From Lobulomyces angularis (Eukaryota; Chytridiomycota; Chytridiomycetes; Lobulomycetales; Lobulomycetaceae), in assembly GCA_027604685.1 (NCBI GenBank), contig JADHYX010000179.1, forward strand, positions 1 to 42,574: DNA of 42,574 nt, in the 5' to 3' direction. Position numbers and translations under genes: made by a program. This document shows positions 1-11,361 of this stretch, piece by piece. Every line of letters starts with the position of its first letter. The first letter of the stretch is position 1. Under the pieces are notes generated by a model. That model saw only the letters and a program-made list of their open reading frames with translations, was not told where the DNA came from and did not search any database.

Positions 1-23
1 AAAAAAAAAATCGAAATCAAATT

Positions 24-894
24 TTATAATTCATCATGCCCAGAGCCATAAGTAAAATATTTACGTGCCATAGCTTTAGAATATTGATACATTGAAGAAA
101 CATCCTGTTCACTTGAGTATTCTTCAACCGGTTTGCCATTATTATATCTAAAAACAAAAAAAATATTGTAAGGTATGATTGTTTGAGGGTTAGCAGACGT
201 ACAAGATGATAGTTGGATAGGCGTCTACACCATACTTTCCACAAAATTCTTCATCTTGAGGTTAATAAAAAAAATTAAGAACATTAAACAAGAAAATTAT
301 ATTTATATCTATGGAAGATTTTCCAAAATTCCAAAAATTCAATTTTTTTTTTTTTTTTTTTACCTTGAGTGCAATCAACTTTGGCAACTTTAAATTTATA
401 TTCAGAAGAAAGATTTTCAAATACTTTTTTTTGCAGTTTATGCCATTTTGGAATCAATCTTTCTATAAAATCAAAAATGAAAAAAAAAAAACCAATTACT
501 ACTGGGTTATTTGGTTAACTTACGGCACTAAAAACAAAAAAAAAATTGTAAAAAAATTGTAAAAAAAATCTTACAAATTTGCACCATTTAGCTCCATAAA
601 AAACTAACCAAGTGTCCTTTTTTACAGCTAAGTAGAAAATTTTAATAAAAAAATTAGTGGTCAAAAGGAAAAAATAAATAAAAAATAAAAATAAAACAAA
701 CTTTTAGCAAAATCTTCATGAGATAAATGAAATAATTCTTTATCTAATTTAGAGGCAAGTTCCAACATTTCTTCTCTAGTCAGCTTTTTTTTTTCGTTGG
801 TGGTTTTTGGATCCTCGCTATTTCTAGTTTCAGAAATTTGAGAAAAAACAAATAAGCTAAGACTTAAAAACAAAAAGAATTGTAAAAATTTCAT
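24..894 (-). CDS. Small ER thioredoxin-domain protein (PDI family) with HDEL tail
   Basis: Predicted thiol-disulfide oxidoreductase of the ER lumen. Spliced model, six exons: 894-702, 627-575, 527-524, 462-364, 254-203, 147-24; 174 aa, all junctions in frame. It has an N-terminal signal peptide (residues 1-19, MKFLQFFLFLSLSLFVFSQ), a short charged linker, and one thioredoxin fold with the WCKFC active site (Cys80, Cys83). The typical KYGVDAYPT segment carries the cis-proline. The protein ends in GSGHDEL, a canonical ER-retention signal. Most PDIs have two or more Trx domains; this is a minimal single-domain form, like other small fungal PDIs. Oddly, the resolving cysteine is encoded by a 4-nt microexon. 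In-frame codons at every junction and the ER signals at both ends make the model solid; the exact PDI subfamily is not clear. Confidence 0.9.
524..527 (-). other. 4-nt microexon (TGCC) of the PDI gene
   Basis: Between a phase-0 donor GTAAGA (574-569) and a strong donor GTAAGT (523-518) lies only TGCC, preceded by TTTTTAG. Splicing it in gives W-C-K-F|C-Q|R-L-I-P-K-W and restores the CxxC motif and the frame. Skipping it removes the resolving cysteine and shifts the frame by one base. This is read directly from the sequence. Confidence 0.82.
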
Positions 895-1224
895 TTTGTT
901 AATAACTTAATAGGAAATTGTGGTAAAATTTTTAATATTTCAATGGTTGGTGTAACATAGTTGGAGCTTGAATCTAATTTGAAGTGTTGGAAAAGAAAAT
1001 TATGGATTGTGAAAGAAAATTATTTAATCTTAAATATAAAGTGTTACAGTAACTTCAAAGCTTCTTCAAGTTTAAATAGTGTAAATGCAGATTGTGTGTT
1101 GGTAATGAAGAAAATACATAGGTTATATGGTAAAAGTGTTTTTTAATTACTTTAATATACAATATTACATTAACTGTAAAGAGATGCTGAAGTTTATGAA
1201 TAGTTTGTTTTTTTTTTTTCTAAT
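895..1224. other. Intergenic, PDI 5' side / membrane-protein 3' side
   Basis: 330 nt with no supportable gene. A 61-codon open frame on the plus strand (961-1146) has no family resemblance and no partner exons. The stretch next to 895 must hold the promoter of the minus-strand PDI gene; no clear TATA motif is visible. Confidence 0.5.
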
Positions 1225-2041
1225 TTAAGGTGAAACGTTTATTGAATCATTTTGTACAGAATATGTATTTTCGGTAGTGTTTTCATCATAGGTAATATCT
1301 TGTAAATTAGTTTTCGCATTTCGCTGAAGTGGGGGAGCATAAGTACTATTTCCTGCACTATTTTCACTTAAACCATAGCTACTTAATTTCTCTTCATCAA
1401 ATCTGTCATCATATCTAAAAAACAAGAAATTTTTAAAATTATAAAATCCTATCATTTAAAGTATGGAAATTTTCTTACGTGTTGGATACAGCTTCACCAG
1501 TCGATGGAGATAAGCTATACATAGAAGTTCTTCCAAGGATGGTTCTCTTGGCATATCTCATAGTTCTTTGACTCAAGTTTCTTTTTTTGCCATTGTATTT
1601 GCTATGTTGTGGTATTCCAACAATTCCTTTGCGTCCTTTGTTTAACTTTCGCTTTCGTTTAAAAATTAAAAAGATTATTGTTGCGAGGATTATACAAAGA
1701 ATAAACACACATATTCCAAAAATAAGTATAACAGTACTAAAATTTAAGCCAAAAAGTTTTCCCTCATTTTCAGTTGAAGAAAGTTGCGTTGTTTGTGTAT
1801 TTGGTAATTGAAGGGTAGAAGATGGAAATGAATTAATCAAACTAGAAGTTGAAATTACAGGTTGAGATGTTATGGAGGTTGGTATTAGAGAGGTAGATTG
1901 CAATGTTTCGGAAATTTCGTCTGAAAGGGAAGTATCGTCAGTTGAAGTTACTGTGGAGGATTTAGATCTTTTTGAAGTCGTAGTAGTTAGATCTTCGAAA
2001 TCAAAGGAAAAGTCGGTCTGAAATACACCAGGTATCGACAT
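1225..2041 (-). CDS. Single-pass membrane protein, Ser/Thr-rich ectodomain
   Basis: Two exons, 2041-1479 and 1414-1225, joined phase-correctly (codon ACA split); 250 aa. Residues 1-95 are rich in Ser and Thr (STVTSTDDTS, SLIPTSITSQ), as in O-glycosylated cell-surface stalks. One hydrophobic helix (about 100-126, FSTVILIFGICVFILCIILA) is followed at once by a basic stop-transfer cluster (KRKRKLNKGRK) and an approximately 120-residue tail. The layout matches fungal Mid2/Wsc-like or Skg6/Axl2-like sensors, but I recognise no specific family. No signal peptide is present on this start. The frame stays open upstream (EKNLREKF) behind a possible AG at about 2067, so a 5' exon carrying a signal sequence may be missing. 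Function unknown; a surface role is inference. Confidence 0.7.
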
Positions 2042-2549
2042 AAATTTTTCACGTAGATTTTTCTCTGTATATAATTTTTTTTATTTTTTATTTTTTTAAT
2101 GAGAGTATAAATAACGCCTTGAATTTGGAATTGCTTGATGGAGGCGTTGGAAATTGAAAATGTAAATTTTTTGAAAGTAGGTTTTTAGTTTGTAGTGGTT
2201 TTCTTTTCAGTATGTAGTAGGTTATCTTTTTAGCTTTTAGTAGGTTTCTTTTTTTGCTTTAGTTTGTAGGGCTCTAAATTCAAAAGTTTATGTAAGTTAC
2301 ATAGCGGATGCACTTTACAAGCAGAACCTTGGTTTGCCACAATGATGCATTGTAAATTTAGTTACTTCCTGTTCAAATATGATGTACTTGCTAATAATTG
2401 CACGTTGCCAATCCAATTCCTACTATAGATCTTCAGAAAAAAACCTCATTGTAATGCAAAATCTTAGAAAAAATTTTTATTAAATTAACAAAAATTTTTT
2501 ATTGCCTTTTCTTCAAACTTTTAACTTTGAAAAATATTTAAATCTTTAT
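2042..2549. other. Divergent intergenic region with short degenerate repeats
   Basis: 508 nt separating divergent genes. A T-rich stretch at about 2178-2275 repeats the unit TAGTAGGTT or TAGTTTGTAG several times with variation. TATAAATA at 2106-2113 is far from either start (about 440 nt upstream of the coronin ATG). No open frame here is convincing. Confidence 0.4.
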
Positions 2550-5500
2550 ATGAGTAGATTTAGTAATGTCTCTAAATTTAAAAACAGTGTACTAAAAACT
2601 CATAAGAAGGAGGAATATTATCATGTTGAGGCTCATAATTCCACTGACGCACCACCGTTCCAGGCAACAAGAAGTTTATTTGGATTAAAAAATCAATCTA
2701 ATAATTTACAAATTCATTATTTAAAAAACACTGGAAAAAATGATTCACAAAAAAAAAATGTTGTGTCAACTGGAAATTTTAAAGATTTTAGTTTTTCTAA
2801 TTTTAGTGGAAATGAAAATTTTCCTGTTGCTATTGGATGTGATGATACAACTGTAAATTTATAGCTTTAAAAATATTTAACTTTTAAATCACATCTTAAT
2901 ACAGGTAAAGTGTTTTCAAATTTCTTCTGTTGAAGAAGAAATTTTTTCCTCAAAGTTTCTTTCTGCCTTAACTGGACATCGGAATAGAGTGGATAACGTT
3001 TTATTCAATCCTTTAACCGATTCGTAAAAAATTCATACTTCTAAAAAATTGTACTAAAAAATAAAATAAAATAAAAAAATAAATGTTAAAAGAGTTCTTT
3101 TATCCACAAGTGAAAATGAAATAATAGTTTGGGATCTATGTAAAAGCACTATAATTAATCAATTTGAAACTTCCGCAAATGACACTATACAACAACTAAG
3201 TTGGAATGAATTTGGAAATACTTTTGCCTCAGTTGGTAAGGATAATAAAATTAGATTGTTTGATGCGAGAAATAATGCGAATACTTTGATTGGAGATGCT
3301 CATAGTGGTAAAAAATTGTTGTTAAAAAAGATTATTAAATAATTAAAAAAAATTTTTTGTCGGTATAGGTGTAAAACCTTCTAGAATATCACATTTAATC
3401 AACACATATATTGTTACAACAGGTTTAATTAAATTATTATGTAGTTTTTTTTTTTATTTTAAATATCTTTTTTTTTTAGGTTTTAACCAAAGAAGAGATA
3501 GGTAGTAATCAAAATAATGACTGATAATAACTCAATAACTTATTTTTGTACGGTTAGAGAAATCAGTATATGGGACACAAGAAACTCCTTTTCACAACCT
3601 GTCTACACTTATAAAATTGATAATTCTCAAGGAGTATTAAACCCTATTTTTGATTCTGACACCGGTATTCTTTTTTTAGCCGGAAAGGTTGCTAAAGAAA
3701 CTTAAATTATGATGCTAAATTTTATAGGGAGACGTTGCTGTACGATGGTTTGAAGTAAATACTGGATCCAACAATTTTGATCAAACCTGTTTTACACCAG
3801 GCACATTTCAGTTTTCAGCACCATCAACTTATATAAGGTTTTTAGTAAATATATGTTGTATTTTAAATTTTTTTTTTTTGCAAAAAGTTCCGCATTAGTA
3901 TCTAAATTTGGTTTAGATGTAAAAATATTAATGTTATGTATTTTTATTCATTAAGTATTTAGGTGATGTCAGGTGAAATTGATAGATTGCTATTATTATC
4001 TAGCGATTGTAAAACTATATATCCTGTCAGCGTTACAGTTCCAAGAAAAGTATAACTATTGCCTATTTCATTTGAATAATTATGACCAATCTAGTCTTAC
4101 ATCGATTTTCATAATGATATATTTCCGGATACAAAAAGTGACACTACACAACCACTTACCAACTCTGAATATTTAGAAGCAAAATCTCTTTCTAGTATTC
4201 CCCTTTTTAGCTTAAATCCTTTACGCAAGATTGAAAAACTGAAAAACAATGATTTAATGGAGAATAAAGATAAAAATAATTTTGCCCCAATCCAAGAAAC
4301 TACAGTGGAAAGTATTAACAATATTATTTATTTTATTAATTTTTTTTTAAGAGTTACCTTCAAAAAACAGCGAGCAGTTATTCAATAAAAAAGAAATTGT
4401 AGATTCTCTACCACACACTGCCGCACAGCAAGTACCAAAACAACCTGTAACGAAAACAAAACCTTTACCAAGAACTTCCTTGTATAGATTTACAACTGGA
4501 AAGGCTTCCTTAACAGTAAGAATGGACGATTTAAAAGGGTTTTGTTGAATTTAACTGTTTTCAAATTAATTTTAAACCTACTTTATAAAAATTAAATTCA
4601 GTCTTGGTACAAGCGTTCCAAATGAATGCAATGCGTTGGAGGTATCCCTAACTGGAAAAAAAAAAAAAAAAAATTTACGAACTTGCTTTGCCAAAAAATT
4701 TTTTTTAGGCAAATGATAAATTCCTTACTTTTTCAATAAGTGGAAGTGGAGGTAGAATAGGGGTTTGGAAAGCAAATGCGTTTGGTAGACTTCCACCAAA
4801 AATTCCCTGCCTTATTAGTGGTGCAGATGTTCTGGATTTTAAATTCAATCCGTTTGAAGCTAATGAGCTTATTACTGCAGCAGAAGATGGGAAAATCAGG
4901 TTATTTGTTTTACCTGAAGACGGTCTTAAAGAAGATTTAGAAATCCCTCATGCCATATTTTCTGCTCACCCAGCAAAGATTACTTCTATACTGTTTCACC
5001 AAACTATTAAGAATTTACTGTTTTCTTCTTCACCCGACTTAGGTACCATCACCATTTACAATCTTATTTTACCTTAATTGATAGGCACGCCATGTGTTCA
5101 TATGTTTGATATCAGCGATTGGAAACAGCCAATTAAATTACGCACTTTTTCTGTATCAGATAATGTAACTTTAATAAACTATTCTTTTGTTTAATTAATA
5201 TTTAAAATAAAAAAAATGTTAATAGATCTTATCAATGGCGGTTGGTGGAAAAAATCAGTCATTGTTAGCTACCCATCAAAAAGACAAGAGTTTGAAGGTA
5301 TTCGACATATGTAATGGAAAACTCTTACAACAAACCTTGAGCCACGAAGGAACAAAAGCATGTCGATTGCAGTTTCTCGGTATGGAAACAAACTTTCTCT
5401 GTTCAGTTGGTTTTTCGAAAGGAAGTCAAAGAGAAATTAAAATTTTAGATGCTGGTAATAAAATAGCCTAAACTATATTTATATTTTTTTTAATTGTATT

Positions 5501-6297
5501 CCTTAGAAAACCTGAGTAAGATTGAAACTTTTTCGTTTGATACTTCTCCTTCAATACTGGAACCATTTTTTGATGAGGACACTTCATTGTTATTTTTATC
5601 AGGAAGAGTAGAGAATTTTTTAAAACATTTAAAATTTTATCAATGGATAACCATTGTTTTTCATTTAGGGAGACTCGATTATTTCAATTTTTGATATTAA
5701 CCTGGAAGAATTTAAGATTAACTTTCTGACCAGATTCGAAGGAACTGGGCCTACTCAAGGTTTCCTTTTGATTTCGAATTAAAAACAAAGTAATTAATTT
5801 TATTTTTTTTTAATAAAACAATTGATTTATTTAAGGTTAAAAAAAGAGTTTTTTCAAGATGACATTTTTATTTCAACTAGAGATTTGAATAAACCTTTAA
5901 TGGATGTGAAAAAATTTTTGAATCTGAATGGATTAATTTTTGATGAGAAATTTGAATATATTGATTTGGTATAAAAAAAAAAAAAAAAAAAGTTAAAAAA
6001 ATTTTAGATCTAATTTATGTCTATTTTGAATATAAATCTTTAGAGACCTTCAGATATGACACCATTAAGTGAAGCACCAGTTGAAGTTAAAGAAAAAAAA
6101 ATTTATGAATTTAAAAATGAACTTAAAGAAGAAGATAGGAAAAAAGAAGTATAAAGTTTCGCTAATATTTTTTAAGTCAATTTTTATTGTACTTCTTTTA
6201 GTTGTTGGAACAAATGGTGAACTCTGCCCAAGAGGAAAATACTAAAATTTGGGAAGATGATGTTGAAGGTTGTGCTTCAGATGAATGGGATGATTGA
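2550..6297 (+). CDS. Tandem-propeller coronin (coronin-7 / POD-1 type)
   Basis: Actin-regulatory or trafficking WD40 protein with two coronin propellers. Twenty exons: 2550-2852, 2905-3023, 3093-3307, 3369-3422, 3480-3501, 3558-3687, 3728-3837, 3888-3918, 3963-4049, 4095-4311, 4352-4538, 4602-4641, 4709-5042, 5085-5164, 5226-5454, 5507-5607, 5669-5759, 5847-5968, 6044-6148, 6202-6297; 890 aa. The first half opens with the coronin signature MSRFSNVSKFKNSV and contains DDTTVKCFQI, TGFNQRRDREISIWD, LAGKGDVAVRWFEV and VPRKSYIDFHNDIFPDT. A linker of about 110 residues precedes the second repeat (SGSGGRIGVW, GKIRLFVLPE, LSGRGDSIISIFDI, EFFQDDIF, RPSDMTPLSEAP). The C-terminus is acidic (WEDDVEGCASDEWDD), as in coronin-7. 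An upstream in-frame ATG at 2502 adds 16 residues; I chose 2550 because it gives the family start. The second propeller seems to lack the segment before FFQDD. Confidence 0.93.
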
Positions 6298-6819
6298 TAA
6301 AAAAAAAAAAGTAAAAAACTTTTTAACTGTTAAAAAAAAAGGAATTAGTTTAAAAAAATTTTTTTTTTAAATAATCAAGAAATCCGTAAATAGTTTTTTT
6401 TTTTTGCTGTTTGTAAGATCTAATAAACTAGTTAAAGTTGAGAAAGAAAAAAAGAAAAGATATTCAAAATTTTTTTTTACTGTAAGTGGAATTTGTTCGA
6501 AAATATATGAAAGGTTTCCCGTCACCAAATAAGAAGACCAAAACTCATTCCAGCTTAACTGATACAATTTTGTTGAAGAAAAAGTTTATACTTTGTCAAG
6601 GGTAGTTTGAGAAAATAGAATTTTGATATGATGTTGGCCCGTTTTCAGGATGGTGGATAAAAAATTTTAGTGAACTCCGACCCAATCTTTAAAGACTGTT
6701 TTAAAAAAAAAAATCAAAAATTCAAAAATCAAGAAGAAAAAAATAGAAAATTAAAATCATTTATTTTCTTTCGTTTTTTCAACCAAAAAAATAAAATAAA
6801 ATAAAAGATTATATCTAAC
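6298..6819. other. Intergenic, between coronin and NDK-like gene
   Basis: 522 nt of AT-rich sequence with long T and A runs. The longest minus-strand frame (6367-6567) reads low-complexity FFF/KKK and looks like a shadow. It should hold the coronin 3' end and the promoter of the next gene; no motif stands out. Confidence 0.5.
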
Positions 6820-9800
6820 ATGAGTTCTCAGAAAGAAACAGATGATCAAACAACAGTCTTTAGTGTATAATAACTTTTTTTTTTTTTTAGACTATATAAA
6901 TAAAATAAATTTGGTTTTTTTCCGATTGTATTTTATTCTTAACTTTTTTTTTAATTTTAGATCAAAAATAAAATTATCACTGAACATGAAAGAATGGAAG
7001 AATTTTCCAAAACTTTTGAAGAACTGAATTCAAAACAACCAGAAACAGAATTTGATGAATTCAATCATGTAAATAAAGCAACAACAAATCCCAGACCTTC
7101 CCTTGTTACACTTGAAGGAAGCGATAAACAGCTGCAGTTGGATTTTGAGAGAGAATTTAATAGAATAAGTGAATGTGTTGATAAAAATTTGACTGCAAAC
7201 TTAAACTATCTAAATTTTAGTGATTCTTTACAAAAAGAATCGGTCTCATCAGTTTCGGAAACGCAAGAAAAATTGAAAAATTGTGTTTTTGACAATTCTT
7301 CAAATTCTTACTCTTTCGAAAGGTATATTCCCAATTTTTTTCCTTCTCTTTCTGCAGACTTTGTTTCTAACGAAAAGTTGGACGAGCTTTTAAATTTTTA
7401 CGATAACCAGAGCAGCAAGGAATCAAAAGTAAAAGAATCTATCAATTCAGCTGCTCCCAAAAACTTAGAGACCATTTTGGATTCCACTATGAAACTCTTT
7501 GAACCATTACAAAATATTAATGACAAAGAGTTTTTACAGCGGTCAGTTGCAAACGAAATCGACAACGCAGCGTTGGAGGAAGCAAAACAAGATCCACGAT
7601 CACAAGGCGAAGATGCATTGAATAATGGCTCCAATTCTATTGAAACAATTAATAAAAAAAAGAAAAAGAAGAAAAGGAAAAGTAACTTGACCAAAAGTGC
7701 TGTAGATTCTAATGTTATTGGAAGGCTACCGTCCAATGAATCTTTTATTGAGGACGAAATAGATACTACATCTGTGGAAAAACTAGTGCCTTTTTCTAGA
7801 AACGACTCAAAGTTTGACGTGGAAAATTGTTATCAAAACGAAAGTATTAAAGAAGTGAATGTATCAAACATTAACAATATATCCAAAACGCCTGAGACAG
7901 AAACACTAATAAATAAAGACTTAGCTATTGATGAATCACTTATTTCGAACTCAAAAGAGATTAAAATTAATGAAAAATTGAAAAGCACAACTCCTGAAAA
8001 GAATTATTCTAATAAAAATGCGACTGCAGTTCAAAATGGGAAAGATAAATCAAATATTTTTGAAGAACAAGCATTTGATAGATTTATCATAGTTTTACCA
8101 TCATTTATACCAAATTATTTTTATCCTGGAATAATTGAAGAAATTTTAAAAACAGAAAGTTACTTCTTAGAATATATTGAAAGGTAAAATAAAAAAATAA
8201 AATAATTTTTAGTTTTTAAATTTTTTTTTTTTATTTTATTTTTTGTATTGTAAGAAAACCTGTTCAAAATCATTATACAAAATTTTATTATGGTGAAATT
8301 TTACGTATTGGAATTACAGTAAACCCCACGAAAATGGCAGCATTTAACAATTTAAAACTTGGCGATCGTATCTCAATAATTAAAGAAATTTTTCACAATT
8401 ATTTTGAGACTTTAATAAAAAATCCCACTTTAAATAAAGAATTAAAAGACAATTTGTTGAAAAATCAATCAAATTTACTTAAAGTTTTTAAAGATATTAG
8501 GTTGGGTGAAAGCAGTGGTGCTAATGAAGAGTCAAACGATTCTCCTTCTTTACTGTAAATACACGATTTTACACAAAACTTATCATTAAATTTTTATTTC
8601 TTTTAAATAGCTCAAATGAAGAGAAATTTAGTAGTTGTAAATTTTTTTACACGAACCCTGAGCTACCACAAATTGTAATGATTGCCGCTATAACCGAATT
8701 TGCCATTCCGCTGTTGAAAATTATTTTGGAACAAGATAACATAAATCCTTCAAATGCAAAAAGCAGTAACACCTTCAATACTATTAATAAATATGATCTA
8801 GTTGGCTTAAAGTATTTGGATAAATTTTCAGAAAAACAAGCTCGTATATTGACTCCTTACTCAGTAGGTCAATTTAAATACCAAAATAGTTTAGAATCTA
8901 TATCTCGTGAATGTGAAAAAGGATGGATTGTGATGGTTGTTAAAAATATTAATGCACATAAAGATATTGCTGAAATAGTTGGTATTTGTTTTTTTTTCTA
9001 TTTAAAAATATTATTAATATATTAATTGTTTTTTTTTTATCCCACCTCTTTGTCTTTAGATAACTTTTTAAAAGTTGAATGCATGAATAATGAAGAATCC
9101 ATTAACAATAAATATGAACTATCAAAAAAGGAATTACAGCAACTAAATATTTTAGTTTCGCAGTCTCCTGAATTAGCTTACAATCAAATCAATACCTTCT
9201 TCAAAGATTCTGAACTTTTTTTTGGTAGCGAATCTGCTTGCGAAGTAAAAAAAAAAATAAAATAAAATTGTTATAATTATAAAGTGGTGTTGTTTTTATC
9301 CTAATACATTTTTTTCTTCAAAAAGAACAAATTTTTACCACAAGATTACCTAACACAACATATTAACAAGACTTTGTTATCTCCTGCACCTCCAGTTAGT
9401 ACAATTTGTTTGATACCCAAAAATCTGGTATTTTTTTTTTTTTTTTCACATTTTTTATTTAAATTTATTATTATTATTTTTTAATTTTTGTATTTATTTA
9501 TTTACAGTTTGGTATACTTGGAACTGTAATTCAACGCTTAATTGAAGAAAGTTTTGATATTACCGGATTAAAACTTTGTGAAAAGTCAGAAATTATAAAA
9601 CAAAATTTTTTTCTTTTCGCATCACAGACCGAAAACAAAACTGTACATCAGAATGATTTTCTTGAATTGGTGGCTAAAGAACCTTTTTTGATTTTATGTG
9701 CATCCAGAGTTAATGCAGTGAAAAAAATGTTGGAATTAATAGGTTAGACAGTCATTGAAACAATTAATATTTATTTTTTTAAACTTAATTTTTTTTTTTT

Positions 9801-10831
9801 TATTAAACAATATTTAGAAATGCTTACATGCTTAAGCTTAAATCACCAAAATAATCAAAAAACTTTACCAAACGGATACTTTGTAAATCAATTTGGATTT
9901 GCTAGTGTTTCAAACGGCTTTAACAATAACATGATTTTCATTAGCAGTTCATTAAAATGGTCGTGTAAACATAAATCAATGTTTTTCCCTGAAGGGCAGG
10001 CGTATGAAGTAATTTCTACAACTCTTTATGGAGAGGTAAATTTAATTTTAATTCATTTTATTTTATTTTTTTTTGGATAAAAAAATAACTAATGTAATTA
10101 TATAGCTACGACGCCAACTCTTACCTTTCTGGTCGCACGTTCCAACAGTATTTAAAGAATTTAAGGAAACAGAGGCTTCAGAAATGTACATGGAAAACAA
10201 AATTGAAGATAGTGAAAAAAATTATATACCAGAAATAAATAAAGACTCGGAATTATGTTTTATTCTGTATCTTTCAACTTTTGATACTACAATTGAAAAT
10301 TTTGAACGGTGGGGAAAGATGATAAATTTAATATTGAATTTGGAAAGCAAGGAGAAAAATACTGTTACACCAGTTAATATTAGAAAAATATCATATAAAG
10401 AGAGTGTTTTGAATAGTAAAGTTGAAGATCGACTGATTAAAGAACCAAAATTGACTTTGGTTGGACTAAAATTATTGATGTGTTCAACAGGAATAATAAA
10501 TGACTTTAAAAATTTTTTAGAAGAAAAAGATTTCAGCAAATTTGAAAAGGTATAATAATTTAAAAAGAAAGGATTTTTTATCTTTATTTTTATTTTTTTT
10601 GTTTAAGATGAATAAAGGGCCATGTTTGGCAATGGTGGTGGAAGGAAAATCAGCATTAGAAGAAGTTAATGTAGTTTTGAAGAGGTATTTAATATAGAGA
10701 ACTGACAAATGAGTTTTTTTAAATATTTTTAAAGGTTGTCGAAGGAGATAGGAGAGATGGTTTTGGTGTCAAAAAATCTAGAAATGGCAGGAAAACAGTG
10801 GCCGCTGTTTATGGAGAGTTTGTGTAGGTGA
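6820..10831 (+). CDS. Large protein with degenerate nucleoside-diphosphate-kinase-like domains
   Basis: Eleven exons: 6820-6864, 6961-8183, 8255-8554, 8611-8981, 9060-9244, 9326-9427, 9508-9742, 9818-10035, 10106-10549, 10608-10684, 10735-10831; 1098 aa, in frame throughout. Residues 1 to about 390 are low-complexity with a polylysine run (about 245). Three or four NDK-like units follow. The clearest starts VMIAAITEFAIPLL and continues YDLVGLKYLDKFSEKQARIL, GWIVMVVK and ELFFGSESACE. That last motif matches NDK IIHGSDS but has Phe where the catalytic His sits. The next unit begins STICLIPKNLFGILGTVIQRL, and the last has LTLVGLKLL and GPCLAMVVEGKSALEE. Arrays of NDK-like domains are typical of flagellar or dynein-assembly proteins (TXNDC3/NME8-like, possibly DNAAF8/DAAP1 relatives). 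A flagellar role is inference. Kinase activity is unlikely in the clearest unit. Confidence 0.72.
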
Positions 10832-11361
10832 TATAGTTAATTTGGGGAAGGAAATGTAAATAGTATTGATTTGGAATACATATATATATGTTTTTAATAA
10901 TAGTTTTTTTTTTTTATTTTTCTTTTTTTTAATATTGATAGTAAATTAAAGTATTTTTTTAATGTAAGGTATTTTAAATAACATTTATTAAATTTTCAAA
11001 AAAATTTTATGCAGTATGAAAGGTAAGAGAAGTAATGCTGTCTTCTTTATATGTGTGGGGGTGAGAGAAAACAAAAAGTTGAGTATATAATCTCCCAGAA
11101 AAGAGATAGAGAAGGTAGGAATGAGGGAATATTGCACAGTAGAGTAAGTAGTAGAATGGATTGAAAAGAAGGGGAAAAAAAAAAATTGTATTAAATTATA
11201 ACTAAATTTTTTTTTTTTTTTGATATAAAAAATTGACGTGAATTTTGTGTGCAAAAATAAAAATTTGAAACTTCAGTGTCTGAGGCTGAGAAGTGGATTT
11301 TTTTAAAAAAATATTTAAACTTTTTTTCAAATTTTTTTTCAAAAAAAACTTCCAAACAAAA
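10832..11361. other. Intergenic, NDK-like gene to lipase gene
   Basis: 530 nt. Contains a purine-rich block at about 11030-11180 (GAGAGAAAACAAAAAG and similar) and homopolymer T runs. Short minus-strand frames at 10988-11254 and 11202-11429 are FFF/KKK-rich and overlap the first exon of the next gene, so I treat them as shadows. Confidence 0.45.

Noticed and set aside
3517..3705. Separate ORF starting MTDNNSITYF
   Set aside because: Its first part is a coronin intron (3502-3557). The rest is coronin exon 6.
7398..7736. 112-codon minus-strand frame
   Set aside because: Antisense shadow of the disordered N-terminal exon of the NDK-like gene; phenylalanine-rich because it mirrors the polylysine tract.
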